Shown: in pieces, positions 44,923 to 55,251 of the stretch
How the letters are laid out: each line of letters opens with the position of its first letter
How positions within the stretch are numbered: position 1 is the stretch's first letter
Assembly (NCBI RefSeq): GCF_023101765.2
Contig: NC_064232.1
Coordinates: 5,525,933 to 5,589,932 of the forward strand
From: Spodoptera frugiperda
Lineage: Eukaryota; Arthropoda; Insecta; Lepidoptera; Noctuidae
Length of the DNA stretch: 64,000 nt
Direction: 5' to 3'
Position numbers and translations under genes: made by a program
Notes under the pieces: generated by a model
What the model saw: only the letters and a program-made list of their open reading frames with translations
Database searches by the model: none
What the model was told of the DNA's origin: nothing

Positions 44923-44992
44923 TATGTTGTTCAATGAAGCTAGTTATATCTTTTGTAACCATTGGTTGGCTCAGTAGCCAACCAATTATCTA

Positions 44993-45135
44993 TTAGCTTC
45001 TGCCAGTGATTTACCCCGCCTTCCCGTGGGGTTAAAAGTATCCGATATGTTATTCCAAACCATAATTTACCCCTATTCCAAAACATTATCCCCATCCCTT
45101 CAACTGTTTTGGCGTGATTGAGTAACAAACGGTTC
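44993..45135 (+). repeat. Q-family repeat
   Basis: TAGCTTCTGCCAGTGATTTA, TTATTCCAAACCATAATTTA, TGTTTTGGCGTGATTGAGTA. Confidence 0.65.
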
Positions 45136-45215
45136 AGTGTGTTCAAGTGTCGATGGGCGGCGGCGATTGCTTACCATCGGGTGATCCGTCTGTTCGTTTA
45201 TCGGTTTATATCAAA
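45136..45215 (+). repeat. A-family 3' end
   Basis: TTCAAGTGTCGATGGGCGGC to CTGTTCGTTTATCGGTTTAT. Confidence 0.8.
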
Positions 45216-45296
45216 ACAAACTCACAAACATTCGCATTTTGTTATAATATTAGTAAGATTGGCAGCAGCTAATGGTAGTATAAAAAAATAAGTTTT

Positions 45297-45385
45297 TAAA
45301 CTGACATGGTCACTAACACTATTATTAGAGTTTGAGTATCAATAAACATGGTAAATATCCCGTCATAAGTTCTAATAATAGTATA
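45297..45385. repeat. M-family fragment
   Basis: ACTGACATGGTCACTAACAC and AACATGGTAAATATCCCGTC. Confidence 0.75.
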
Positions 45386-45570
45386 AAAAAATATCTAGAC
45401 GTTTGTAATTAGTTTTATTTAAAGACTATTTATTTTAAACTTGCGGAACTATTAGTTAGTTAGTAATTAACTTTGAACATAATTAACTGTACATGACATA
45501 GCTGTTTCCTATCGGTTACTTTCCGTGCAAACATTGCATAATATCTATAATAATAAGTTATTTGAAGCTG

Positions 45571-45970
45571 TAAAATCATCCAATGACTTCTCCTGATGAG
45601 AGGGAGTGTCAGACTCTTACTGACTAAAAATCACCCCGTTCTTACTCCTGCTTTTCAAGCCGAAGCCCCGGTAACCCGCTAGGTAGTCCGCAGCTCCGGG
45701 TCGACATCAGCCCTATTGGACCCCATCTGTGGTGGTCTGATGGCTCTTTGAGCCGCACGCACGCGTCTGGTTCTGGTCGGGCAGTGAGCGACCCTTGCTC
45801 GCCTATCGCAGACCTGCACTTACGGTGGCCGACGATCGTCGCGCGATCTCCTACGCCAACCGTACTTACGGTGGCCGGAGATCGTCGCACGATCTTCAAC
45901 GCCCGGAGTGTCTCTCGCGACGGCTGAGGCGTGAGGAGGTTCGTTCACTTACGCGCCCCACCTCCTCCTT
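45571..45970 (-). repeat. B-family SINE, long form
   Basis: The core ends at CCGCAGCTCCGG, then a GC-rich extension: GACATCAGCCCTATTGGACC, TGGCTCTTTGAGCC, CTTACGGTGGCCGA (duplicated), GGCGTGAGGAGGTTCGTTCA. It shows that B can carry about 270 bp of extra 5' sequence. Confidence 0.8.
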
Positions 45971-46072
45971 AGTGTTATTTGAGGCTAGCTTTTGCCTGTG
46001 CCTTTGCCCGTATCGTAATTACGATTTACGATACCTACGGTATGAGTAGTGTCAGTAGTGTAGTGATAATAC

Positions 46073-46215
46073 CGGAGCTGCGGACGTTATCGGTTACCGA
46101 GGCTCTGGCTCAAAGCAGGAGTAGGAACGGGGTGATTTTAATTCAGTAATAGTCTGATACTCCTTCTAGCTTCACCCAAGGCCATTGGACGATTTTCCTC
46201 CCTCAAAAAAAAAAT
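46073..46215 (+). repeat. B-family SINE
   Basis: CCGGAGCTGCGGACGTTATC to CCTCAAAAAAAAAA, facing the copy at 45571. Confidence 0.85.
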
Positions 46216-46530
46216 AGTGATAATAAATGTTTTTACACAGTTGTGATCTCTAAAAACTCTTGAATTAATTGACAATCCATGATGTTCAAAATATTGCATT
46301 ATGTTACTTCAGCGTCGTCCAAAACAAGTGTTATTGTGAACGAGAAGACCCTCCATATGGCTTGAAAATTTGTTTACGGAAAAACAGATTTTATTGACAT
46401 AATATTAGTGTCTATGTTGGCTCGTCAGCACAATGGTTGTATGTTGTATGTTGATATAACATAGCTGGCTTTTGTGGTTTTAATGTTTACATTTTGACTC
46501 CTTCGTTGATCGAGTTGCCATTAGCTTGGT
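46211..46530. other. no recognised gene or repeat
   Basis: Nothing supportable seen. Confidence 0.35.
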
Positions 46531-46635
46531 TGCTCTTTTGAGGGGGGAATCATCTAATGACTTCTCCCGCCTTGGGTGAGGCGAGAGGGAGTGTCAGACT
46601 CTTACTGACTTGACACCACACCGTTTCTACTTCTC
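46531..46635 (-). repeat. B-family SINE, truncated
   Basis: AATCATCTAATGACTTCTCC to CCACACCGTTTCTACTTCTC; joined to a K fragment. Confidence 0.8.
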
Positions 46636-46639
46636 CGCT

Positions 46640-46830
46640 TGAAGTCAAAGTCAAAGCATTTATTTCAATTAATTATTATTAGACACTTTTGGAACATCAA
46701 ATTGAATTGGCACCCCCTATTACATGGGACACACAAAATGATGAAATGTGGGTGTTTGTATAGCGTCATTACGTGCCTTAATGTGCACCTCTGCCTACAC
46801 CTTTGAGGATAAAAGGCGTGACGTTGCATA
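46640..46830 (+). repeat. K fragment joined to a C SINE 3' part
   Basis: K (AAGTCAAAGCATTTATTTCA to AATTGAATTG) runs into C (CACCCCCTATTACATGGGAC to GATAAAAGGCGTGACGTTG). Confidence 0.8.
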
Positions 46831-47262
46831 TTGCAGCTCATTGTCCTAATAGTTGTATCTACTGTAGATCCTGGCTTACAGGAGTTGCAGCGATATGGGA
46901 GGTTGTGGCGGGCTTGTCCCAATAAAAAAAAAACTCATAGTCCTGAATAACTGACCTCCTTTTTTGGATCTGGGTCAAAAACCTGGGTGAATGCGTCAAT
47001 AGATAAACCTCTTCTAAATAAATTAGGTGATTGATAAACCGCACATAAATGAATCTCTCTCCCTTTTTAATAGATTTGCGACTCTGTTGCTTTTGTATTA
47101 GGATTGATAATCTATTGAAGGTATCTGCTGAAGTATTTCATAATGTTTCATACGCGTGCTTATTTGGTCGTTCACCTCTTGCTCTGATGACGTCACGTTA
47201 TGAAGTACCTATTTACCTATAGTATGTCTAGATTATTTAGATTTATGTTAGGTTTGTTAGAT
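46831..47262. other. no recognised gene or repeat
   Basis: One CRE-like TGACGTCA at about 47188; nothing else. Confidence 0.35.
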
Positions 47263-47264
47263 TT

Positions 47265-47345
47265 ATGTTAGGTGACTGCGTCGCAAGCTCGACTGTCGAG
47301 TGTCGAGGTAAGGGTCATTTAGGGTTCGATTTCCGGGTCAAGCTA
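47265..47345 (+). repeat. C-family SINE head, degraded
   Basis: GTGACTGCGTCGCAAGCTCG, AGGGTTCGATTTCCGGGTCA; box B has one change. Confidence 0.6.
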
Positions 47346-47466
47346 ATTATTATTTTTGACTTTACTCGACTTGACTCTAATACGGTACATGACCAATTGA
47401 TGCCGTATCATGACATAAATGGTCAAAAGCTGATGTTACATTGTATATATCGTCTCTCTCTACCTT

Positions 47467-47592
47467 AACGTCACGCCTTTTATCCCCGAAGGAGTAGACA
47501 AAGGTGCACATTACGGCACGTAATGCCGCTATACAATGTATAGCCACTTTTCACCATTTGTGTTATAAGTCCCATGTAATAGGGGGTGAAAG
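47467..47592 (-). repeat. C-family SINE 3' part
   Basis: ACGTCACGCCTTTTATCCCC to TCCCATGTAATAGGGGGTGA. Confidence 0.85.
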
Positions 47593-47593
47593 A

Positions 47594-47668
47594 AGAAAAC
47601 ATAGATTCTGGCAAAGAATTAACTACACCTTAGGAATTCGCACAAGGAAGCTTGAAGCGAAGCGCTAT
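47594..47668 (-). mobile_element. S LINE remnant
   Basis: ATAGATTCTGGCAAAGAATT, GAATTCGCACAAGGAAGCTT, as in 60340-60400. Confidence 0.6.
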
Positions 47669-47918
47669 GTGGTAACGTAACTAGCAAAAAGTACGTGAAA
47701 GTTTGGTCCTATACCAACATAGGTACTTGTCTGCCCACATCATCGGGGAATTACAATCATACGTAAAGCTAGTTAATATAAAATTGTAATATGCGTTGTG
47801 CTTACTTACCGCAAATATTTTAACCGCAAAACATAACAACTAGTTTACCATTTTTTCTTAACTCTTTTAATATTTATTTAAGTTTACTTTTGCTTTTAAC
47901 TTAACCACAATAAGACAA

Positions 47919-47958
47919 TAGGGTAGATGACTAATTTTTATTTTAATGTTCGTTCGTA
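47919..47958 (+). repeat. F-family MITE, left end only
   Basis: TAGGGTAGATGACTAATTTT, ending where J begins. Confidence 0.7.
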
Positions 47959-47960
47959 GC

Positions 47961-48140
47961 TGTGCGTGGAAGATGCGCGGTAGGGAAGCCCCTCCATAAC
48001 ACGCATCTTTCCATATAAAATACATAGCTTAGCTAAGTCCGTTTCCACCAGTGCTAAGCTATGTGTACCAATGAATATGATTGGTGGAAGCCAAACGCAT
48101 CCACAGCAACGTAGCATATCTGATGGAAAAGCTTCCTAAG
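47961..48140. repeat. J-family MITE, partial
   Basis: CACGCATCTTTCCATATAAA, CACCAGTGCTAAGCTATGTG, GCATCCACAGCAACGTAGCA. Confidence 0.7.
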
Positions 48141-48167
48141 ATTGTTCCTCTTTCATACTTATTTGAT

Positions 48168-48520
48168 CACTAGCAAACTTTTCCTGTTTTTCTCTTGATT
48201 TTTCCCGAATTTTCTTTGCTATAAACCTCACAGAGCCCGAGACCTGTTCAATGGCTGAAAATCCGTGGAAATCGGTTCATGCGTTTCAAAGTCAAAGCAT
48301 TTTTTTCAATTAATCCTAAATTAGGCACTTTTGAAACGTCAAATAGAATTGTCCGTCAGTCAGTCCGTCAGTGAAACTAGGTGCTCGTTCAAAAGTGTTG
48401 TTTCGAATGGAGAAGAACGAGCAGGAAACTCCATCGTTACTCTTTTTTTTTAACTCGGTTCTGGAGTTAGTTATAGTGTCAGGAAGGAAAACCCGACTTA
48501 TTTTTATATTATAGAAGAAG
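48168..48520 (-). repeat. L-family repeat split by K
   Basis: L reads in reverse at 48168-48285 (ACTAGCAAACTTTTCCTG to GGAAATCGGTTCATGCG) and resumes at 48455-48520 (CGGTTCTGGAGTTAG to GGAAGGAAAACCCGACTTA). Confidence 0.8.
48286..48454 (+). repeat. K-family repeat inserted in L
   Basis: CAAAGTCAAAGCATTTTTTT to GGAAACTCCATCGTTACTCT and a T-run. Confidence 0.8.
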
Positions 48521-48737
48521 TTAGATGTATAGGAGTTTTCCAATTGACTCTGAACTCAGTATGGAAACTGATCGTCATATGATGTTTATGCAAAGTCATG
48601 CCATGTGATTTTATATGACGTAATGTTATATGAATAGACATTAGACATACATAATGTTTTTATCAATGGTGTAGCGGTTTGGTTTGGTTAGCGAGTGCGT
48701 TCGTGTTCCTGGTTGGGTAAAAAACGTTGTTGTTCAG

Positions 48738-49188
48738 TAGGGTAGATTACTAGTTTTTATTTTAATGTCCGTCTTGTAGATTATTTTAAAATATGAGACA
48801 CGTATTTTTTATTTTCTTACGAAATCAAGTACTGTCAAAGATTTGAAATATCATGTGATGGCTCTTCTAGGTACGTTTTATACGTAGAAATGACGTGTTT
48901 GTGCCCACTCCTAAATTTTGATTCGTTTTGTCTAAGTATTGTTATCTAATATGACAAAAAATAATACGTGTTTAATATTTTTCATTATCTAACTGACGGA
49001 TTAAGTAATATTTTAATTTTTATACCCCGTCATATTTCTACGTAGACATAGAAGTGACATGACCCGATATTTCTAACCTATATGTATCAGAAAGTATTTG
49101 TTTCCGAAAATAAATAAAAAATACGCGTCGAATATTTTAAAATAATCTACAAGACGGACATTAAAATACAAACTAGTCACCTACCCTA
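48738..49188. mobile_element. F-family foldback (two F halves in inverted orientation)
   Basis: The left half TAGGGTAGATTACTAG and on is mirrored by CTAGTCACCTACCCTA at the right end. The arms run about 150 bp each, e.g. ATTTTAATGTCCGTCTTGTA and its reverse complement. Confidence 0.85.
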
Positions 49189-49195
49189 TAATTTA

Positions 49196-49433
49196 TTTTA
49201 TTTTATTATATCAATCAGGCATATAGTTAATGTTATATGTAGTTATATCTCTAGTGATGTCAAATGTCAAGTGTCATATCAATTATGTACTTTCTGTTCC
49301 TGAGATTATAATTATGTAATATTAATTGCTAATTATTATTTATTTATTACTTTCTCATGTAGCTACACATGTTATGTCTCATTATGTAATATGTTTTATG
49401 TCTATCTTACCTTATTGCTCGAAAAATAGCAAT
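49196..49433. other. no recognised gene or repeat
   Basis: AT-rich DNA. Confidence 0.35.
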
Positions 49434-49688
49434 ACCATGCTTCGGCACGAATGGGTCGGCTCGACCGGAGTGATACGACGGCCTCACGGAAAACCGACGT
49501 GAAACAACGCTTGCCTATGTGTTTCGTTGTGTGAGTGAGCTTCCTGGAGTCCTAAGCCCCTTCCCTATCTTCCCAATCCCTGATTCCCCAACAACCTTTA
49601 AATTCCTAACCCCCAAAAGGCCGGCAACTTGTAACGCCTCTGGTGTTTGAAGTGTCCATGGGCGGCGGCGATTGCTTACCATCAGGTA
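49434..49688 (+). repeat. A-family element
   Basis: CATGCTTCGGCACGAATGGG to GCGATTGCTTACCATCAGGT. Confidence 0.85.
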
Positions 49689-49712
49689 ATATGTGTACAC
49701 ACACACAACTAC

Positions 49713-49896
49713 ACAAGTGCGTTGTCGGCCTTTTGGGGGTAAGGAATTTAAGGGTTGATGGGGAATCCAGGATTGAGACGATTGAGGTAGTTGGGCCTCC
49801 GGTAATTTTTGATAAAACCTCAGTTACACAACGTAACGAAAGCGTTGTTTCTCGTCGTTTTCTGCTCGCCCGTGGTATCACTCCAGTCGAGCCGGC
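49713..49896 (-). repeat. A-family element, opposite orientation
   Basis: AAGTGCGTTGTCGGCCTTTT to CCAGTCGAGCCGGCCC; forms an inverted pair with the preceding A. Confidence 0.85.
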
Positions 49897-50036
49897 CCTT
49901 TTGACTCCCGTGATGTATTACTTGTTACTATCTACATATTAACGTGTTCCCAAGCGCACAGAATCTAGAATTTGAGTGCATGTCACTATGTAAAGAGCAC
50001 AATTACAGATTGGGGACAACTCTCTTAAGTCACTAT

Positions 50037-50410
50037 CCTTAGTACGAGTTTCCTTTATGTTTAAAGTAATCGTAATCTTCGGTAGAGGGTGCCTCAGACG
50101 GACATATAGCGACCAGATTGGCGATATATTAAAAAAGGGCCAAATTAAAAGTACCTTTAACCGACGAGCATGTATGAAAAGACTAATGACTGTTGATGAA
50201 GCGAAAGAGGTGTGTAAGATTCATAGCAATTGGTGTTCCATTGTCTCTGCCTACCCCCATGGGAAACAGGCGATGGTGTTATGTATATGTATGTTAAAGT
50301 AATCGAAACTGCCGCGCGTTCGGCGCTCTGATTGGCCGGCTCGAATAGACCAACCAATGAGAGTACTCTCGTTTCTATTATTTTAAAGGTAAAGCAGACT
50401 CGTACTAAGG
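50037..50410. mobile_element. P-family MITE split by a T1 LINE insertion
   Basis: Ends CCTTAGTACGAGT and ACTCGTACTAAGG are inverted. The body resumes after T1 with CCGCGCGTTCGGCGCTCTGA, TTGGCCGGCTCGAATAG. Confidence 0.85.
50073..50293 (+). mobile_element. T1 LINE, 5'-truncated copy with exact 12 bp target duplication
   Basis: TTAAAGTAATCG lies at 50061-50072 and 50294-50305. It starts TAATCTTCGGTAGAGGGTGC, retains CAGATTGGCGATATATTAAA (frame of QIGDIL) and the 3' UTR, and ends in a TATGTATATGTATG tail. Confidence 0.9.
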
Positions 50411-50597
50411 GTGCTGGTTAAATAGCATGAATTAATCATTGTATGTCATAATATTCAGAATACGTGCTCATTGCCTAGTTCTGTTATCAGTTAGACGGTA
50501 AATGTTAGCCGGTTACCGCTTTTATCTGCAGTATAATAGTTTAGTCAAAAAGGGATCGGCAGAGGTGCTCGCCAATGCTTTAATTCAATTTTTTTTT

Positions 50598-50756
50598 GAC
50601 TGCCTCGTTGGTCGAGTGGTCGCAAGTGCGACTGCCGAACAAGGGGTCTCGGGTTCGATTCCCGGGTCGGGCAAAGTATTACTGGGCTTTTTTCGGATTT
50701 TCGAAAATTTCTCGGTAGTAGCACGGAGTCTAAAATTGTGTCCAGAATAAAAAGTT
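50598..50756 (+). repeat. C-family tRNA-derived SINE, 5' half
   Basis: Box A TGGTCGAGTGG (50609-50619) and box B GGTTCGATTCC (50652-50662) are intact. It ends at AATTGTGTCCAGAATA, where a D fragment begins. Confidence 0.95.
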
Positions 50757-50875
50757 GCCACACTAGGATTTGGTCCTGTGTCGTGGGTGCGTTTATAAAC
50801 ATACAAATTCACATGCACATGACACCTAGACCCGGAACCACAATTTGTGGATCACATATGGAGTTGCTCCGTGCG
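50757..50875 (-). repeat. D-family SINE 3' part
   Basis: TCCTGTGTCGTGGGTGCGTT, AACCACAATTTGTGGATCAC. Confidence 0.8.
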
Positions 50876-50938
50876 TCCGGTGCTAAAATCGAATTCTAAT
50901 AAAAAATCGAATTGTAGTGTACTGGTGTTCTTGCTGTG

Positions 50939-51066
50939 GGTATCCCGCTGTGGTTGGGTGACTGGCTGCTGTTCAACGTGCCGCGGGTTCGATTTCATTT
51001 CATATTATGGCATTTTCTGGTTCTTAGGTGATCCGTCTGCTCGTTTGCCGCCTTATCACATAAAAC
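50939..51066 (+). repeat. D head and A tail fragments
   Basis: D: GTGGTTGGGTGACTGGCTGC, CCGCGGGTTCGATTTC (50939-51000). A: GGTGATCCGTCTGCTCGTTT, CACATAAAA (51024-51066). Confidence 0.65.
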
Positions 51067-51590
51067 CTCTTTTGTGTAGAGGAAGGAGGTTCATAGTTCA
51101 ATAATAGACTGCTATTGATAAAACTGTTTCATTTATTGTTAATAGCTGATACCCGCGAAAAGAGAAGGGATGGTGGTGTGTAATAGATTAGAATAAGCAG
51201 GTAACACTGATTATTTGTAATATGACAGGACCTGTCATACGTCAAGATATCCTTGGTGATCTGTGGCCCGGAAGCATAGATTAACTCATTGTATGAGTAA
51301 TAATAAAAGATTTCATTTACTAAAAAACAAAAAAAAAAAATTGTTTCTAAAAGATAGTTTAGTGTTGCAAATTAAGAAATTACACAACATTATGCTACCT
51401 GGGTTTCTCCTCATACATTTTTCTCGTTATAAAACTAAAGATAATTAAATAAGTGCCCGTCTATTTGTTCAACAATTAATGTTTTCATGATTACACTGAC
51501 GGCAGATAGAGGGCGCCTTGATAGTTAAGAGATAATATTTGTTTAATGTATTGCACCACTGCGTGCTGTTAAAAGGAGGAGGTGTCGAGA
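51067..51590. other. no recognised gene; weak CTCF-like site
   Basis: CAGATAGAGGGCGCC at 51503-51517 resembles the CTCF core but less closely than the site at 35529. Confidence 0.3.
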
Positions 51591-51591
51591 T

Positions 51592-51707
51592 TTTAACCGA
51601 CTTCAAGAAAAAGGAGGTTCTCAGTTTAACTTGTATGTTTGTACGCGATTATCTCGCGTTTGGATGAACCGCTTTTGATGCAGTTTTCAGCGTAGTATGT
51701 TCAGACT
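51592..51707 (+). repeat. R-family repeat
   Basis: TTTTAACCGACTTCAAGAAA, GATTATCTCGCGTTTGGATG, CAGACTTAGGAG; like the 3' tail of a LINE. Confidence 0.6.
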
Positions 51708-51862
51708 TAGGAGGCCAGTGCAATAAGCTTCTGTGGCTTCAACTCGAAGCAGGAGTAGGAACATGGGTGGTGTTTAGTCAGTAAGAGTCTGACACTTATA
51801 CTCGCCTCGCCCAAGGTGGGAGAAGTCATTGGATGATGTTCCCTCCTCAAAAAAGGCCTTGG
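51708..51862 (+). repeat. B-family SINE, diverged
   Basis: GAAGCAGGAGTAGGAACATG to GAAGTCATTGGATGATGTTC, CTCCTCAAAAAA. Confidence 0.8.
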
Positions 51863-51896
51863 CATGAGCCAAATGATTCTTCTATCAGGCATAATG

Positions 51897-52037
51897 TTTG
51901 GAGTTGCGGATTACCTAGCGGGTTTACCGGGGTTCGGAATGCAGGAGTAGTGTTTAGTCGGAAAGAGTGACACTCACTCCCGTCTCACCAAGCCGTGCAG
52001 AAGACATTCAATAAATTTTCCCCCTAAAAAAAATAGC
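51897..52037 (+). repeat. B-family SINE, diverged
   Basis: GGAGTTGCGGATTACCTAGC to TTCCCCCTAAAAAAAA; it follows another B in the same orientation. Confidence 0.8.
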
Positions 52038-52440
52038 TCAAGATTTTTTTTTTAATACCTTACCTACATATTTACCGACTGATTTCACTGTTTAGAAAGA
52101 AGTTAACAGATACAATTCTCGATGTTTCTGCCTTCACCATTTTCTATAAACACAGAACTTCGCCTTAAACTGTTTATACCCTTCAGTTTCAGTGTGTATT
52201 CTGCAAATATTTGCTGAAAACTGAATTATCAACACTACTTAGTTATGATAAGATCTATTATTGTTTAACTTTAAACAAAGGTAGGAGCTGTTATGTGTAT
52301 TTGTTTGTTTGTCTATGTTTTACTTTAAATAAGTATTATACGCTTTGTCATTCTGTCTTCTCTGATTAGGTAGGTACATAAATAACCTCGCATCTTTGTT
52401 CGGTTCGTCAAAATGGAGGCGTAGTTAAAAAATGTTCCTA
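52038..52440. other. no recognised gene or repeat
   Basis: AT-rich DNA. Confidence 0.35.
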
Positions 52441-52444
52441 TATA

Positions 52445-52670
52445 ATGTGGAACGGCAATGGTCTCGTCTGCCGCATGTCAGATGAGCGGTGGAAAAACTC
52501 ACTTCCGCTGAACGTCCACATACGTCGCGGCAGGCCCAAAAGAAGATGGCGGGACGAACTGAAGCTATGACAAGGATTGGCCGCAAAAAGCTTTAAACAG
52601 AGAGGAGTCTAGGTAGCGAGGCCTTTTCCCTGCAGTGAGACGATCACGGCTGAAATCTAAATCTAATAAA
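52445..52670 (+). mobile_element. RTE-like LINE C-terminal remnant
   Basis: From 52448 the translation reads WNGNGLVCRMSDERWKNSLP, then RRGRPKRRWRDELK, and soon a stop. The 3' UTR ends near AATCTAATAAAATGTATC. The R-GRP-RRW motif is typical of such elements. Confidence 0.75.
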
Positions 52671-52699
52671 ATGTATCACCCAATTATCTCCGTTTTATA

Positions 52700-52792
52700 A
52701 CCGACTTCAAATAATGTGGGTGGTGTCAGTTTCACCTGTATTTATGTACTATGTATGTATCATGGCCGCTGGCAGAAGCTATAGATATAAAC
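52700..52792 (+). repeat. R-family fragment
   Basis: ACCGACTTCAAATAATGTGG, CATGGCCGCTGGCAGAAGCT. Confidence 0.5.
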
Positions 52793-53158
52793 TATATAAT
52801 TTTAAAGAAATGATAATAGGTAGAGATTAACTATAGTTTATACTATATGGCGTGACGTTATAAAAAAAAACCAATATCTTTAAATATGATAGTTATGACA
52901 GCTCACTATCTATAGGCTAAATAGGTATGACTGTAAAAATAGTAAGATTTTCGCAGAAATTCTTGACATTGAAGTGCAGGTGTGAAGATTGAAAAATGGA
53001 CTGATAACTGTTTTGACAGATACACTTTTTCCTATTTAGATAAAATGAGAGTGTATCGAGTTGATTAGTCATAAGTGCGGTTGTCAAGCGCGATTTTGAT
53101 TGTTTAGACCAAGGGCAAAGTTTTCTGAAAGTTTGGGCAATACAAATAGCAAATGCTT
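52793..53158. other. no recognised gene or repeat
   Basis: AT-rich DNA. Confidence 0.35.
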
Positions 53159-53159
53159 T

Positions 53160-53421
53160 GGCTGAATGGGCCGGCTAGACCGGGGTGATACCACGGCCTC
53201 ACAGAAAACTATGTTTAAGTTGTCGTCGTGTGAGTGAGGATATCAGAGGCTCAATTATCCCTCAGTCCCTCCTCAATTTCTCCAATCCCTAATAATCCTC
53301 AAATTCCTAACCCCAAAGGCCGGCAACGCACTCGTAACGCCTTTAGTGTTTCGGGTGTCCATGGGCGGCAGCGATTTCTTACCATCAGGTGATACGTCTG
53401 CTCGTTTACCGGCTTATACCT
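53160..53421 (+). repeat. A-family element
   Basis: TGAATGGGCCGGCTAGACCG to CTGCTCGTTTACCGGCTTAT. Confidence 0.85.
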
Positions 53422-53745
53422 ATCACGAAAAGTAGTAGCTTATTAGTTCGATTCCTGGATCAGAAAGTATTATTGCTTTTTAACAGGAGTTTCGTAGTTT
53501 ATACAGTGTATTTTTGTATTTCAAAACTGTCTGTCGTTATTAGAACATTGAACTTTTAAACTATAACCTCTTGACTTTGAACTCTGATAATTTGCAGACT
53601 AATCAGTCTAATGTAACCAATTCTAATGGTAATGATACTATTATCACTATAGCGGTGAATCATGACAATGTAAACACGACATTGACCCCTTTTCGATGCC
53701 TTTTTTTAATACATGACTCAATATTATGATTTTCTGACGTACTCA
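53422..53745. other. no recognised gene or repeat
   Basis: Nothing supportable seen. Confidence 0.35.
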
Positions 53746-53746
53746 C

Positions 53747-53995
53747 GTGGGAGAGCCATGTTTTCGGCTCTACTGGGCCAAGTTGACCGGAGTGATACCA
53801 CGGCGCGAACTAGCCTTGCTTGCCGTCCGCAGACCCGCACTTACGGTGGCCGGAGATCATCACGCGATCCCCGACGCCCAGTGTCTCTCGCGACGGCTGG
53901 GGCGTGAGGAGGTTTGTTCTCTCACGCGCCCTTCTGCTTCGCAGAAGGAGGAGACGGCATCCCAGTCCCCCTAACTCCGCACCATGGCCTGAACC
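53747..53995. repeat. chimera of A 5' end and B long-form extension
   Basis: A head CGTGGGAGAGCCATGTTTTC to GTGATACCACGG (53747-53803) joins the B extension CTTACGGTGGCCGGAGATCA, GGGGCGTGAGGAGGTTTGTT. A CCTTCTGC-TTC-GCAGAAGG hairpin is at 53930-53948. Confidence 0.7.
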
Positions 53996-54412
53996 AATGC
54001 TGGACGCGATAAGTCGCCGTCGCCGACCACATCCCTGAGGACACGATGGTGCTCAGCCCATGCATTCGAGTTACATGAAACGACAGACCAATGGATCTGT
54101 ATCTCCAAGTTATCTAGTATCCAAGTATCTCGCCGGTGGCGTTGTGAACCAATCGAAACGAGAGCGTAGTTCACGGCGAAATGGAAAGTTAAACACGTGT
54201 GGTTGTGATTCGATTGCCGTTTACAAACATGCAATGCAAAATATTGAATAGTTTAACCAAGCCTGCTGTCAAAATCGACGTGAAATTATAAACAAATCAA
54301 AGCATGAGGATAGTCTTAATCCTTTCAGCAAGTTTTGACTTGAATCATACAAAGTTTCGAATTTATAGTATTAAATGCGATATTATTTCTGAACTTATTG
54401 ATTAGGCCCCTA
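53996..54412. other. no recognised gene or repeat
   Basis: Unique-looking DNA; short open frames on both strands lack features. Confidence 0.35.
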
Positions 54413-54414
54413 TC

Positions 54415-54722
54415 TAGGGTTCTTTTCCACCAGAGAGTAAATAGCTAAGCTGTCGAAACTATGTGAGCGTTTCAACTGATGGTAAGCTATGTAGCTGTGC
54501 GAGGATGATTTGCAGCTCGAGTATCCGATGTATGGAACGATGTACGATTGTAGGGAAGCTATCCATACATCCATAGCACGCATCTTTCCAATAAAACACA
54601 TAGCTTAACTGAGTCCATTTCTACCTATGTGCACCAAGCTATGTGTACCAATGAATATGATTGGTGGAAGCCAAACGCATCTACAGCAACGTACCATAGC
54701 ACATCTCTGGTGAAAAAAACAA
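54415..54722. repeat. J-family MITE
   Basis: AGGGTTCTTTTCCACCAGAG to GCACATCTCTGGTGAAAAAA; inverted ends. Confidence 0.75.
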
Positions 54723-55251
54723 CCTAATACTAGGGATTTTAGTTTCTAAAAAAAACCCCGAATACTTGAAAAATACACATGTTGCGCAAATACATTGTAT
54801 TTAGGTATGTATATGAATCATATACCAATTCGTATCACATACACGTTGTATATAGTGATTCATCTCACGTCGATCGGGGCAACTGATAGTGTCAATATAT
54901 AATATCATACTATGTTTCGTAATATGCTGATAATATGGTTAGGATAACGCGAAACTGTGTTATAATATAAATAATAAAATGCTTTATTTGTTTTTAACAA
55001 GATTAAACATCAAATAAACCCACCAAACTGTTAAGACAGTTTGACGGCGGGAATAGCGCTCTAAATTATATATCTATTTATACCTATTATTATATGAACT
55101 AACAACAAAAACCTCGGAACAAACTTTACCTTAACAAAAAAAATTAAATTAACTTCTATTAACAAACTATATACTACATACTTATATTTTAACTATATAC
55201 TTATATTTATTACTATTATAACATACAACATACTGACATTCATCAATATTT

